Below, piece after piece: positions 34,351 through 46,410 of a DNA stretch of 64,000 bases. The stretch is from Epiperipatus broadwayi (lineage: Eukaryota; Onychophora; Udeonychophora; Euonychophora; Peripatidae): contig JAQFVV010000056.1 in assembly GCA_028023455.1 (NCBI GenBank), positions 1,180,001-1,244,000 of the forward strand. Reading direction: 5' to 3'. The notes below the pieces were generated by a model. The model worked only from the letters and a program-made list of their open reading frames with translations, made no database searches and was not told where the DNA came from. Numbering within the stretch: position 1 is the first letter of the stretch; every line of letters starts with the position of its first letter. Made by a program: the position numbers and the translations under genes.

Positions 34351-35745
34351 ATATAACAACCTTATTAATATTAAACCAAAACTGATTAGATTTTAAGTCC
34401 TGAAAATTTAAATATTAAATCTTGATAAAACAAATTCAACAATAAATATGTATATATATTGAAGTTTGTTTATATATTAATTAATGGTGCTTCATTATTT
34501 TTGGACACAGTTCAGCACCTCAATATTTAGTCAGTTATAAAATAAATTTTAATAAGCATTTATATCATGAGAATAGGTGAAGTAAGATAAAAGAGAATAA
34601 ATTGTACATAACAATTACAATTTTATTGAAACATTTTGTAATAGCAATTTTAGCAAATATTTTTTTTTTAATACTATTTATAATATTAATTAAACAAGAG
34701 AATAACCAAGCTCAATGAGACATCAAAAATAAAACCATTCATTACCTGTATTTTATTAGTGGAGATCAGACAAATTGCTTGAAGATAAAATTAAAGTACC
34801 TTTTCACTGAATTCCTTTCATAATTTGCTACAAAAGAAAGCTATAAAAGTGTTTTGTTTCTAAATGTTATCCAGTTTTATATTGAATTCAATTTTAATTG
34901 CTCTCATGGTTTACTAACTTATTTTTATAGAAATGATTCAGTATTGGAAATAGATTAAACAAATTTATCATCAAATTAGTTTTATAATTGCTAGTATAGA
35001 ATTACTGATATGTAATAAATTTATATTAATTAATTTTTTATTCATTTATAAAATGAATGTTTTTTTTCCTCTGATAAAATCTTTTTGATAATGATTATTG
35101 ATGTTTTAATTAGTTAACTGAAATAATTAAATCGTTTGTGTTTTGGGAGATGACAAACAATAGGAAACCTTTCAGTTGAATAAACTAAGTAATGGAAAGC
35201 AAAACAGTTTTTACATATCCCATGCGAAGATAATCAACTGTCCCTTACAGAGAAGTAATGGAGAAGATAGTACTTCTGGGCTTGCCAATAATCAGATTGT
35301 GATGATCAGAATGATTTCCATTTCTTTGTTTATTTATGAGTTAACTGTGAATCAGTTAACTCAAAAAAAAAAAAAAAATTAGTCTCAGATTTGAATCCAT
35401 GTTTAGTCATATTAGAGTATCTTTTTTTTTCTTTTTCCTGAGATGTTTATTCATTTTTAGTAAAATGATTGGTTGTTTGAGAGCTGAATATTCCTAAATC
35501 GATTCCCAATTGAAGAAAATGAGGAGGGATGATTCATGTAGTCAATTAAGTGTAATCTTTATGCTGAACTTATATCGTTTTATTGTTTGAACGTTGGAAC
35601 TTCTGAAAAATAAATAAATAATAAATAGTAACTGTTTAAAAGGGTTTTTTGTTGTTGTTTAATTATGTAAGGAAGTTAATGTATTTGGAATTAATAACAA
35701 TTTTGGATTTCATGAGTATACAATTAATTAACTTGATAAAAAAAA
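34351..35745. other. AT-rich intergenic stretch, nothing recognised
   Basis: No conserved segment seen. A 68-codon frame at 35176-35382 ends in a poly-Lys A-tract and is not supported. Confidence 0.5.
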
Positions 35746-35749
35746 AAAA

Positions 35750-37170
35750 AGCAACAATTTACTAGTAAATTTTCTATTCAGATATGACAATGCATGTGCA
35801 GGAAAGAAGGAATAATCAATGTGGTATTCTGTAAAATGTTATGAAAAAAATGTTAATGATGAAATTATAAAATACAATTATGAAATATCTAGAAAAATTA
35901 TTTTAGTAATTATAAGAAAGTATGTCACTTATTTAAAACTGATATAGCTTCATGATCTGTATAGAATGATTCTATAAAAAACAATATATAAGTAATAAAG
36001 AAAAGATAAATACTATAGCTTATATAATTACAGTAAAATTAATTCACCAGTACATGTTTTAATTATGTAATAAAATCTATCAAAGATTGGAAAAATTCCA
36101 GAAAATGATATTAATCATGATAAATATTTTAAAAGAAGCAGATGAAGAAATAGTGAAAAGTATCTATGTTATTAGGAAAATCAGTAACATTGTTTTTTTT
36201 TAAAAAAGATGTAAAACAAGATTGTTGTAACTAAGAACTACAAATGTATTAAGATCATTATAAGTCTATTAAAGAGGAGTTTCAACACAAACTAAACAAA
36301 AGAAATGGGTGGACTTAAAAAGTATATTGTAAAAGAATAGATTACATTCAAGAATTTAAAAAAAGGTATAAAAATGTTTAACAGATTGTCATTTTACATT
36401 GAATTTGTAGATTATTAAAAGGTATTAAATCATAGCTATTTCATTCGCGATTAAAGTAATAGGATATATGATCAAGATATAGGATATTTTCAGATACTGA
36501 AGAAATGAGTGAATTAACATTGAAGGATCACAGTTCTCTAAAACTACTTATAGAAATTTGTGAAAGTAAAGGAAACAGAAAAAAAAGATTGCTTACACCA
36601 TTTAGTTATCACCTATGGGATGGATGTTTTTATAATTAATGCTTCAGTGCATCAAGAAATGTTGAAAGAGCTATTTATTAGATGTATGCAAAAAAAAATA
36701 GAATTAACAGTTAAGCAATAAGAGATAATATTACTCTTTAATTTCTATAAAACAAGAAACTAACATAATAAGGTTAATTTTTTATTAATGCAGATAGAAT
36801 CATAATGGATGAAATTAATTTTAGATATCACAGAAGAAAAATACATAGATTGCACATTGAGTGTAGGGATTTATGTTGGGATTATTAATTTAATTAGCAA
36901 GCAAGATACATAAATTAGAGTACATTATTGACAACATTGAGAAAACCAAGTAGATGAAATAGAGCTGGTTTGGAAATATTTCTAGGAGAGATGCAATAGC
37001 TTGACAATAAAAGCATTGTACCCTCAGGAGATTTGAAAGAGACTATGTGAGGTGGATAGAATAAAGAAGTTTTATGGAATATATAAAGAATGAAACTATT
37101 GATCAGAGAAACTGGGGTCTGCTTAGAGAGATTTTCATCCTGAAATAGATTTATAATGTTAATGATATAG
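35750..37170 (+). mobile_element. Very decayed RTE LINE copy
   Basis: Pieces in the right order resemble the copy at 30300-32130: KFSIQI..., the FVDY-like GAATTTGTAGATTATTAAAAGG (about 36402), CATAATGGATGAAATTAAT (about 36800), TGGTTTGGAAATATTTCTAGGAGAGATGC (about 36970) and CTGAAATAGATTTATAATG near the end. Stops throughout. Confidence 0.55.
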
Positions 37171-39066
37171 ACACACACACTCGAACAAGATAGTACTACT
37201 AGTAGTGAAATTTTATGACTAAAATTAATTATGTATAAATCATTTATGAGTGTTACCATTAGCTAACTTTTATAGTATCTTAGCCATTCCAGATTATTGC
37301 CATATCTGGATTTAAATAGATGGGTTACAATAATTCACCTTCATTGTCTATGTCTTATCTGCTAGTTTATGAATCATACAGGAATTTCTAGCTTAATGAA
37401 TGATTAGTTAATGTATTTATTTAAAGTGAATAGTGTTAAGTTGTAAGTGGAGAAAGTTTGATGCTTGTAAATCAGATTGTGCTAGAAAATTTTATATGTA
37501 AATATCATAACTGTAAACTTTAATATATATTGGATTTATTATTATCGTTGATAAAGTTTTAAATTATATATTGATTACGCACAAAAAATGTAAAGAAGCA
37601 GTACTATTAATCTGTCATTTTTTGTTTTATAATTTCTTCAGAATAAAGTTTTTGCTTAATTAAGTAGACATGATAATAATTTAATAATTCATATTATATT
37701 AATATCACTGCCTTATAAAACTCCCATTCTTTTAAAGTACTTATATCTATAGTCACGTTTTTTTATGTAATATAGATTTGTCTGAAGTTTTAGAGTTATT
37801 ATCAAACATGAACATTTACATAAAGTTGTAGAATTATTAATTGCGATGAGAAACTGATGCTCGTCAAAATATATAACGTTTTTTTTTTTTTTGTAAATTT
37901 CATGTGTGTGGATATATATATGTTTTGCTGATAGTGTTTATAGGTATTTCAATAATGTTTTACGTTATTTTGAAAAATAGAATTGAAAAAAAAATCGATC
38001 AAGATGATTTGATGGCACTACATTCGTACATAGTGTAAATACTAAATCTTAGTACTTTATAATATATCCTAGATGCTACCTTTTAAATGAGATTAGAAAT
38101 TAGATTTATTTATTTTTAAGTTTTAAGGAACGCACAAGTGTCTTTTCTTTTTTTTCTCTCCATATGTCATAGCATCGGCCGGGAGGCGAACCCGCAACAA
38201 CCGTCTGCAACCAACTGCAGTACTTGCAAGGCTAACAACGATCGACTAAAGTCGTAATAATATAGTTTTCAGTAAAAAAAGTTTGGAAATAGAAAAAAGG
38301 TTTTAACATAGAAATGATTGTATAACTTATAATCGAGTTTGTTGAATTTAATATTTTTTTATTCGTGATTTAGTCACAAACTTATTTTTCGTTATTGTTT
38401 GGATGCGCTGTTTGAAAATATTCAACTTTTCTCATTATTGCATATTATCGTTTTTATTATGTGTTTACTTAATTTCCGTGTATTTAATTAAATATAATGA
38501 ATTAAGCCGTGCCTAATTGTTCTTTTTTTTTTTTTCTATTACTTTAATATTTTAATTTTACTGAGAAAATTTAAATTAAATGTCTTGGATTAGTAGAAAA
38601 ATATTCGATTATAAAGTTTATATCTACTGTAATTGTTTTTATATCCTAATAAGAATATTTTTAAAATTTCATTATCTTTTTTTTCTATCAGTGAAACTAA
38701 TTTATTTTGCTTAGTGCATATTTATAAACTTTTAATTTTATTTAAAATTATAATTAAGTTTTCAATTGATTTCTTTCAGTCGTACCATCACATTTTAATT
38801 TGATGTCTTAATGAGATGAAAATAAAATCAAAAATATTTTTAAATGAAAGAATTTATCTATAATCTAACATTTTTTGATCAGTTAACAGTCTTATGATGT
38901 TAGAATTAACAGTGACTTAAATTTTAGACATTCACATTTCTTTTTCTTTCATTTATTTATATGATTTTTTGCATTGTTGGTCTTTGTTCTCTGTTTTTCT
39001 CAATACTGTTTAGTATATAGAAGTTCAATCTATCATTTTAAATGTTCAAAACTAAACAGCTAAACT
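37171..39066. other. AT-rich intergenic stretch with one tRNA-like patch
   Basis: Featureless except for the GC-richer patch at 38165-38250, listed separately. Confidence 0.5.
38165..38252 (-). mobile_element. tRNA-like SINE head or tRNA pseudogene
   Basis: The minus strand reads GCGGGTTCGCCTCCCGG (plus about 38179-38195), a T-arm/B-box shape with a near-complete 5-bp stem, and GTTAGCCTTGCAAGTA as possible A box. The spacing of about 35-40 bases between them is tRNA-like. No acceptor stem could be closed, so a functional tRNA is unlikely. Confidence 0.4.
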
Positions 39067-39067
39067 A

Positions 39068-40327
39068 TTAGACTATTTAGTGGTCTGTGCAGTATGACAT
39101 ATTGAAAGAGAGATGACTCAAGGACTAAAAGTTTCTGTATTGAAGCTTGGTCTTTCAATATCTATTCGACTATTTAGTGGTCTGTGCAGTATGACATATT
39201 AAAAGAGAGATGAATCAAGACTAAAAGTTTCTGAATTGAAGCTTGGTCTTTCAAGATCTATTAGACTATTTAGTGGTTTGTGCAGTACGACATATTGAAA
39301 GAGAGATGACTCAAGGACTAAAAGTTTCTGAATTGAAGCTTGGTCTTTCAAGATCTATTAGACTATTTAGTGGTCTGTGCAGTATGACATATTGAAAGAG
39401 AGATGACTCAAGGACTAAAAGTTTCTGAATTGAAGCTTGGTCTTTCAAGATCTATTAGACTATTTAGTGGTTTGTGCAGTATGACATATTGAAAGAGAGA
39501 TGACTCAAGGACTAAAAGTTTCTGAATTGAAGCTTGGTCTTTCAAGATCTATTAGACTATTTAGTGGTCTGTGCAGTATGACATATTGAAAGAGAGATGA
39601 CTCAAGGACTAAAAGTTTCTGAATTGAAGCTTGGTCTTTCAAGATCTATTAGACTATTTAGTGGTTTGTGCAGTATGACATATTGAAAGAGAGATGACTC
39701 AAGGACTAAAAGTTTCTGAATTGAAGCTTGGTCTTTCAAGATCTATTAGACTATTTAGTGGTCTGTGCAGTATGACATATTGAAAGAGAGATGACTCAAG
39801 GACTAAAAGTTTCTGAATTGAAGCTTGGTCTTTCAAGATCTATTAGACTATTTAGTGGTTTGTGCAGTATGACATATTGAAAGAGAGATGACTCAAGGAC
39901 TAAAAGTTTCTGAATTGAAGCTTGGTCTTTCAAGATCTATTAGACTATTTAGTGGTCTGTGCAGTATGACATATTGAAAGAGAGATGACTCAAGGACTAA
40001 AAGTTTCTGAATTGAAGCTTGGTCTTTCAAGATCTATTAGACTATTTAGTGGTTTGTGCAGTATGACATATTGAAAGAGAGATGACTCAAGGACTAAAAG
40101 TTTCTGAATTGAAGCTTGGTCTTTCAAGATCTATTAGACTATTTAGTGGTCTGTGCAGTATGACATATTGAAAGAGAGATGACTCAAGGACTAAAAGTTT
40201 CTGAATTGAAGCTTGGTCTTTCAAGATCTATTAGACTATTTAGTGGTCTGAGCAGTATGACATATTGAAAGAGAGATGACTCAAGGACTAAAAGTTTCTG
40301 AATTGAAGCTTGATCTTTCAAGATAAT
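39068..40327. repeat. Satellite array, 97-bp unit x 13, with two-unit higher-order pattern
   Basis: Units start (GACTATTTAG) at 39071, 39168, 39264, 39361, 39458, 39555, 39652, 39749, 39846, 39943, 40040, 40137 and 40234; the second is 96 bp, the rest 97. From unit 3 to 12 one position alternates strictly: GGTTTGTG, GGTCTGTG, and so on, so the amplified unit was a 194-bp dimer. Units 4-12 are otherwise almost identical, while the outer ones (1-3, 13) carry extra changes. Each unit also contains an 11-base inverted pair (ATATTGAAAGA / TCTTTCAAGAT, exact in unit 1). No ORF. Confidence 0.95.
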
Positions 40328-40489
40328 TTGATCATTATCCTAGGTATTTTGTTGATTGTTGTCACCAAAGCTGCTGTATGGATAAGAGGTGCCTTTATGC
40401 AAGTTATATTCAAGCACTCCCAATCTCATGAAATAAAATGTGTGAATTAAAACAAAATGAATTCTATAAAATTTTATTTAACAAGAGAT

Positions 40490-42300
40490 ACAGAAACAGT
40501 ACAATAATTAAAAAATGATAATTATTTACACTTTTATATTTTCATATTAATTCTTCTGGTTTTGGCAGCCATAAAATAACTTTTAGAAATTACTACCCAA
40601 ATGTAAATAATGATAATATGATTTTGAAAACTTGTGACCACACTCTTCTTTAGGAAAATCGTTATTAACTACCTGGCTAACAGAATTTTTCACTGATTTT
40701 TATATTCACAATTTTTTGGCGTTTTTCCTCAGAATCACAACTTTCTTCAACTTCTTTGTCTATTTTGAACTCCAGATAACCTAGACAACAAAACCAATTG
40801 CCCAAGGCTTTAATAGGTTTATAAGTGTAGATGATAACAATCAGCCCTTAAGCTGTCAACAATGTCAACCTGCAGCCAAGACAACTTCTGTTAACAATAA
40901 AGGTGGTATCACCTTTATCTAGGGTCTTATATATTTATATAGATACTAAAGAATGCAACTTCACCAAGGTTTGTGAGGTTAATAATATAAAGAAGTTTAA
41001 ACAGATCTCATTAATCAGGAAACTAGTAACCTGTTCCAAAAGCAGACTAATAAATAGTCAATTATAATTTCCAGATTCTGAAAGCAGACTAATAAATAGT
41101 TATAAATTCCAAATTTTATATAAAGTTAAACTTATTTGCATTATTAACCTCACACTCCTTAATCAAGTTGCAATCTTTAGGTCCCGTATAAATATATGAC
41201 CATAGATAAAGGTCATATCACTTTTATTGTTAAAGGAGGTTGCCTTGACTACAGGTTGAGAGTGTTGATAGCCTAAGGTTGTTTGTTATCATCTACATTT
41301 ATAAACCTTTTACAGCCTTGAGTAATTGGCTTTATTGACTTAGTAAATATATACTTTATATGAAATATGGAATATAAAAGACTACTTATTAGTCTGCTTT
41401 CAGAATGTGGATATTATAATTGATTATTTATTGGTCTGTTTTCAGAACAGGTTATAGTTGCCTAATTAATGAAGTTTGTTTAAACTTCTTTGTATTTTGA
41501 CCTCACACTCCTTGCTCAAGTTTCAATCTTTAGTGTCTATAAATATTTAAGACCATAGATAAAGATGGTACCACCTTTATTGTTAAAGGAGGTTGTCTTG
41601 GATTGCAAGTTGAGATTATTGATAGCTTAAGGATTGATTGTTATCATCCACATAACTTAATTGAAATTTTGCTCATATTGTGTCTGGACTGGTAGATTGG
41701 AACAAACTAATATAAATTTTTCACAAGTAAAGTAATAAATACTCACAGGATACAGTGACTGAATAACAAGATTAATTTTACATTAATGGAAACAAATAAT
41801 TATATATCATTGGAATTAATATGCAAATTTGAAAATGAATGTATGGTAGGTTGTACATCTACTAAAACTAATATACATTTACATATAACTAACATAAAAC
41901 TACTTATATATAATTTTATGTAAATAATTCTAAATTACCTATCTTTACAAACAACATGACTCATTGAGCTTACTAAAAATATAATATCAGAGGGACCTAT
42001 AGAGACCCAATTGGCTCATTACTCATAGTCAGGGGCCTATTCTCTGGGATACAATATCCAATGGCATTTGCTGCTTTACTTCCAAAGTCTGAGCAGTCTT
42101 GAACTTCATCCCCCATTACAAAGAGAAAATACAATTCATTGGGTTTTTTTTATTTTTTACATATCAGCTTGTCTCCATTATCTTTTCTGGAGTACAATAA
42201 TTTTAACAAGGCTAGTATAAGTCTTAGATTTTATTAGCAGTAAGTAGATTGACTTTAACTGGCATGTCAATTAATTTGTTAAAAATAGTTTGTTTGTTTT
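40490..42300 (-). repeat. Dispersed repeat, copy 2 (split by an 869-bp insertion)
   Basis: Same family and orientation as 16700-17695. Segments 40490-40782 and 41652-42300 rejoin to match copy 1 from GGCAGCCATAAAATAACTT to TTTGTTAAAA. Here the minus frame keeps KVEESCDSEEKRQK-like and SQVFK pieces only. The family name is not recognised. Confidence 0.65.
40783..41651. mobile_element. Composite foldback element (869 bp)
   Basis: Flanked by ATAACCT (40776-40782) and ATAACTT (41652-41658), a 7-bp near-repeat likely to be the target duplication. Inside lies a module of about 250 bp with TTATCATC(C/T)ACAT, TTGTTAAAGGAGGTTG and CCTTTAT, present in three copies: one on the minus strand at the left (40783-41107) and two on the plus strand (about 41130-41345 and about 41490-41651). 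The motif AGCAGACTAATAAATAGT recurs on both sides. The element is absent from copy 1 of the host repeat, which proves insertion. Confidence 0.7.
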
Positions 42301-43037
42301 TCAAAACTCATTAGAAGCTTTTGGTCATTTATTTGAAGGAGATCATGTTTATTTTGTATATTTTTCTCAAGCAATTTTGGTTCTGATTCAACTAAAAGTT
42401 CATCACATATTTTTGGTTCATTCTCTAATTTTAATGGCAATTGAATCTGTTCATTGTCCATGATTTGATTCATTATTTTTCTTCGAATTATACTTGATCA
42501 ATTTTTTCATTGATCTTATACTGATTTTTCTCATGTTTTTGGTCTAATGTTTCTAGTTTCAATTAAATTTGTTTTTGAGTATGTTCCATTTGTTTTTTTA
42601 TGTTCTAACCTTGATTCCACCTGCTTTTGGTTATGTTCCATACATTTTTTATTATCTTTCATAATTAGGTTTATTTGCTTTTGATTATCTTTTTGATTAT
42701 TTTCTATTGTTTGGGTTATTTGCTCCATTTTCTTTTGATTATTTTCCATAGTTTGGTTTATTTGATTTTGATTATGCTCAATTAATCTTGATTCCCTTTG
42801 TTTAAATAATGTATTAATTATTTGCATCATGTCTAATTGTGATGATGTTACACTATTCTCATGCATTTTTATTTCTTCATTGATGTATTTATGCTTTATT
42901 TGATTGCTTGAATCACTAATTGGAAGGGCATTGTCAATATCTGAAAATGCTTAGCTATCTTCTTCACAGCTATTTTCAGAAGTATTTAATTCCATTATTT
43001 CCTGCAGCTTTTTATCCTTTTTATTTTCATTCTCCAT
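42279..43037 (-). pseudogene. Gln/Asn-rich coiled-coil ORF (gag- or ORF1-like), interrupted by stops
   Basis: From an ATG at 43037 one frame runs about 250 codons to 42279 with only a few stops (42951-42953 and one or more at about 42475-42530). Segments: an acidic start (MENENKKDKKLQEIM...), then a repeated heptad-like pattern NNQKQ(I/M)...MEHNQK (about 42830-42610) that should form a long coiled coil, then an acidic Leu-rich end (LLVESEPKLLEKN). No zinc knuckle or known domain. It lies directly upstream, on the same strand, of dispersed repeat copy 2, so it may be the first ORF of that element. Alternatives: a gag relative or a host exon. Confidence 0.4.
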
Positions 43038-43159
43038 TTTAATAATCTTCAAAATTTTTAAATGCATTAATCTTATTATGTATGATATAATTATAACTGG
43101 ATACACCACAAACAGCCATCTGAAACATATGCTGAAGCGTTCAGTGTGTATGAACACTC

Positions 43160-44058
43160 AGAGATTCATGTTAGTTGTTAGAAATAGTATACGTATATAG
43201 ATTTTAAAGCTCAAATATCTAATTTTTCATTTTTTTTTCATTTTTGTTTGTTTGCTAAAGGGGATAATATGCAGGTGCATGACTTGACGAATGAGTGGAC
43301 TCATGTATATGTATATTGTTCTATTGAAATGCATTTTTTTTATATATGTATATTTGGAAAGAAAAATATATTTCCATTGTCTTATATCTTTGTCCTAAAG
43401 GCGATTCGTTCCTTGCAAATAACATTTTGATGATTCTGTTTTTTTTTTCTTAAACATTCCGAAAAATATAGTTGCATGTAAATGTGAATTCATTTTCTCA
43501 TCCTTGAGGTGATTAAAAGGCAAGTAAGATTTTCATACCTTGGTGTAATCTTATCTCGATTATGTCACCTGTTTTTGGTAAAAGATCAACTCAGCTAGTT
43601 GCATGGAAGTGTTGAATTGTTTGTCTTATCTTTAAACTGATGTAAATAAAAAAAAAAAAATCAATCCTGCAGTCTGTTTTTTGTTTCTAACCAAGGCAAA
43701 TATATTATAGGTATTAAAAAAATATATGTATAGAAAACAAAGAGTTGCTTAGCAAAAAAAATTTTATAAATAGAGCAAAGAAAAAGAACCAGGGTATTCA
43801 AAGTCAAGCAGTTAGAGAAGAAAAAAGTTGTTGGTAGTAAAAAAAAAGTTGGTGCCTTTTAAAGAAAAGTTTTAAGAGAAAAGTGACTCTCAACTACTAG
43901 TGCAATACTATAATTAAGCTGAGAAGAGATCCACAATATGGTTTGTGAGTAGTACAAATTACTTTTCCCTTCTCTGGAAAGTCTCCAGAAAAATGCATCT
44001 AAAGAAGAGGAGGAGAGACAAATCCCATGCTGTTGCTATGAAAGAAAATGGAGAACCA
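43160..44058. other. AT-rich stretch, nothing recognised
   Basis: Only short T- and A-runs. The 60-codon frame at 43248 is not supported. Confidence 0.5.
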
Positions 44059-44059
44059 A

Positions 44060-44297
44060 CATCGAAGCCAGTCTATCCTGAGTTCAGTAAAGCCCAAGAT
44101 CGATCCTAATAATGAGTGAACGATGAAAAAAATATCTGCCTCAATCAAAGTGACACAATGATCCATCGAAGAAAAATAGCGAAGCAACCTGAAGCCAGTC
44201 TATCCTGAGTCCAGTAAAGCCCAAGGTCGATCCTGACAATGAGTGAACCAGTAGAAAATTATCTGCATCAAGCAAAGTGACACCATAATCTATCGCA
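44060..44297. repeat. Imperfect tandem duplication, about 125-bp period x 2
   Basis: AAGCCAGTCTATCCTGAG...CAGTAAAGCCCAAG...TCGATCCT recurs: first copy at about 44064-44169, second at about 44190-44297. Both end with CATCAA/CTCAATCAAAGTGACAC and a CTATCG/CCATCG string. Local GC is higher than in the flanks; origin unknown. Confidence 0.75.
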
Positions 44298-45464
44298 AGT
44301 ATAAACTTTCTATCTTAAAAAAAAAAAAAAAAATTATTTATATCTTAAGAATGCCTTCTGTAAAAATTCGAACATTTAATTTCCTTAGATTCATAAAATT
44401 CGCAAAAGACTATCTTAAAAAGATGTGTTTCAAAAGGACAGTTATATATATATATATATGAGTGTTTAGTTTTTTATTGTTGTTTTAACAAGTCAATTTA
44501 AATTATAACTAGATTATGGTTAAAACAAGAAAGAAAAAAATGTAATGTATAATTCTAAGTGCAACAAAAGATTATTATAGAGTTTATAATGACAGCTTTT
44601 ATATATTTTATTTTGAGATATGCCGGTATGTTTTTTTCTAAGTATAATATATATTTGATTGATTAATTTATTTGTGCCAATTTAGTTAAGTATGGGGACA
44701 AATGATATTACACTATGAAACCAATTTATGTATAAATTTGTTTGCTTTGTCCTGAATCTAAAGTGGGAAAGGGGTAACGATTCATTTTGAATGATAAAAT
44801 AAGAATCAGTCAGTTAAATTTTTTAAATCGGTCTAATTCTGGCTTAGTGAAAAATGTCATTTATTTAATAAAAAAAAGAGAGATAGAAAAGAAATCAAAT
44901 ATATAAAAAAATCCGCCCTCTTCCAGTATATGCATAATCACAGTATCTTGGTAAAGAAATTTAAAATATAAATAAGTGTTAAAATTATTTTATTTGATTT
45001 AGATTAAGATTCTTTGTGACAATTAAAGAAGGTAGAATGGTATATATATATGTGTGTGTATGCGTTTATTTAAATGTGAAAAATAATAATAATAATAATG
45101 ATAGTTCTTCTTTTAAAATTTAAAATAGGCAATATTACTTATTGCAAAGATATGTGTTCATCTCACTCTATATGTATATTTAGTGATGCATGCATTTGGG
45201 GAAAGAAATGCCTCAGCAGTGGTATTTTTTTTGCCTCTTTAGCATTTTATAGTTAAGATTCATATTTGAAACACTTGGGCGTTTTATAGCCTATAAGATA
45301 TGGTTGTCGGATTTCTCCATTATTACTTATTAAATACAGGCTTAGGAAAATATCTATGCAGATATAAGTTAATGCTTTTAATGGGCAAATATAGCAGTAG
45401 CTTAATACATTGATCTGTGCCTATATGGCTTTTAATAATAAATATGTCGAGTAATGCTATGCGG

Positions 45465-45580
45465 ACTGCCACGCGGATATTTTAGCGGTCATGGCGATGC
45501 GAGATAGCCAAGGTTTTTTTTGAGCTGATGAATGGGTATACTCTATAAAGATAGGGATTCAAAACCCACGCTCTATTATT
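45465..45580 (+). mobile_element. tRNA-like SINE head
   Basis: B-box-like GGGATTCAAAACCC at about 45548-45561, with an A-box-like TAGCGGTCATGG about 70 bases upstream. The spacing is wide, so the call is weak. Confidence 0.35.
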
Positions 45581-45649
45581 TCCTACACAAGCCAAGCTGA
45601 ATGCGGATGTGTTACTATAGGAATATATACATTACTGCTCGACAAAGGA

Positions 45650-45735
45650 GATTGGCCCATGTTTGCCAATGCTAATAATATAGCCAGCACAGGATTCAAA
45701 CCCAGACGCCACTGAATGCTGTAATTAGATTTCTT
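45650..45735 (-). mobile_element. tRNA-like SINE head, opposite orientation
   Basis: Minus strand carries GTCTGGGTTTGAATCCT (plus 45691-45707), a good B box, with GGCGTCTGGG before it. It lies only about 130 bp from the plus-strand copy, pointing the other way. Confidence 0.45.
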
Positions 45736-46265
45736 AATCATACCTGTTGTTAATTCTGTGTGAAATAGATAAGCCATACTTTTCATATAACTATTAATAA
45801 TGAAGGGAGCTAAAATTATGCTTTTGTCCATAACTCCTGCTGGGAATACTAACAATAAAATATAATAATAATAATATATATATATACTTAACGTCCCCTA
45901 TGTATGTAAACACACACATAAATTTATTATATATATTCATTTGGCCTCTAACTTAATATAACCAGGTATTGTGTTTGCTCTCCAAAATTGACATACTAAT
46001 TTTATGGTGGCATATTTCTTGATAAAATATTATCATTCTCAATATAAAAATTCATTTTTATGCTGACATGTAATACCGATTATTTACTATGTATGTAACT
46101 GTCATTTCTGGGTAATTGATCATTATTGTTTTGATTCACAATTGTTGGTGTCATGAACTCCAGTATGACTTCATTATGATACACACACATACACCTAATA
46201 CTGATGTTCATTATGGTAATTGTTATATTTAATAGTTCATAACCTTGGTTGTCATTATTGACAGG

Positions 46266-46410
46266 GGAATTCTTGTAAAAAATCATATATTTATCCTAGT
46301 GATATCTAAATACTGTACCTTTATAAATAACTTATGGTTGAATATTGTAATTCTTTGTAAAAATCATATATTTATCCTGGTGATATCGAAATTCTGTACC
46401 ATTATCAATA
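46266..46410. repeat. Imperfect tandem duplication, about 83-bp period x 2
   Basis: TTGTAAAAAATCATATATTTATCC...GTGATATC...CTGTACC occurs at about 46272 and again at about 46355, with one base of length difference in the A-run. Confidence 0.8.

Noticed and set aside
38165-38252. Functional tRNA gene
   Set aside because: A T-arm-like shape is present, but no acceptor stem or anticodon arm closes; kept only as a SINE-like head.
39068-40327. CRISPR-like array
   Set aside because: Units are contiguous 97-bp repeats without spacers, in animal-type DNA; it is a satellite.
39068-40327. Hammerhead ribozyme in the satellite unit
   Set aside because: GAAA and an 11-bp stem exist, but no CTGATGA box stands at workable spacing.
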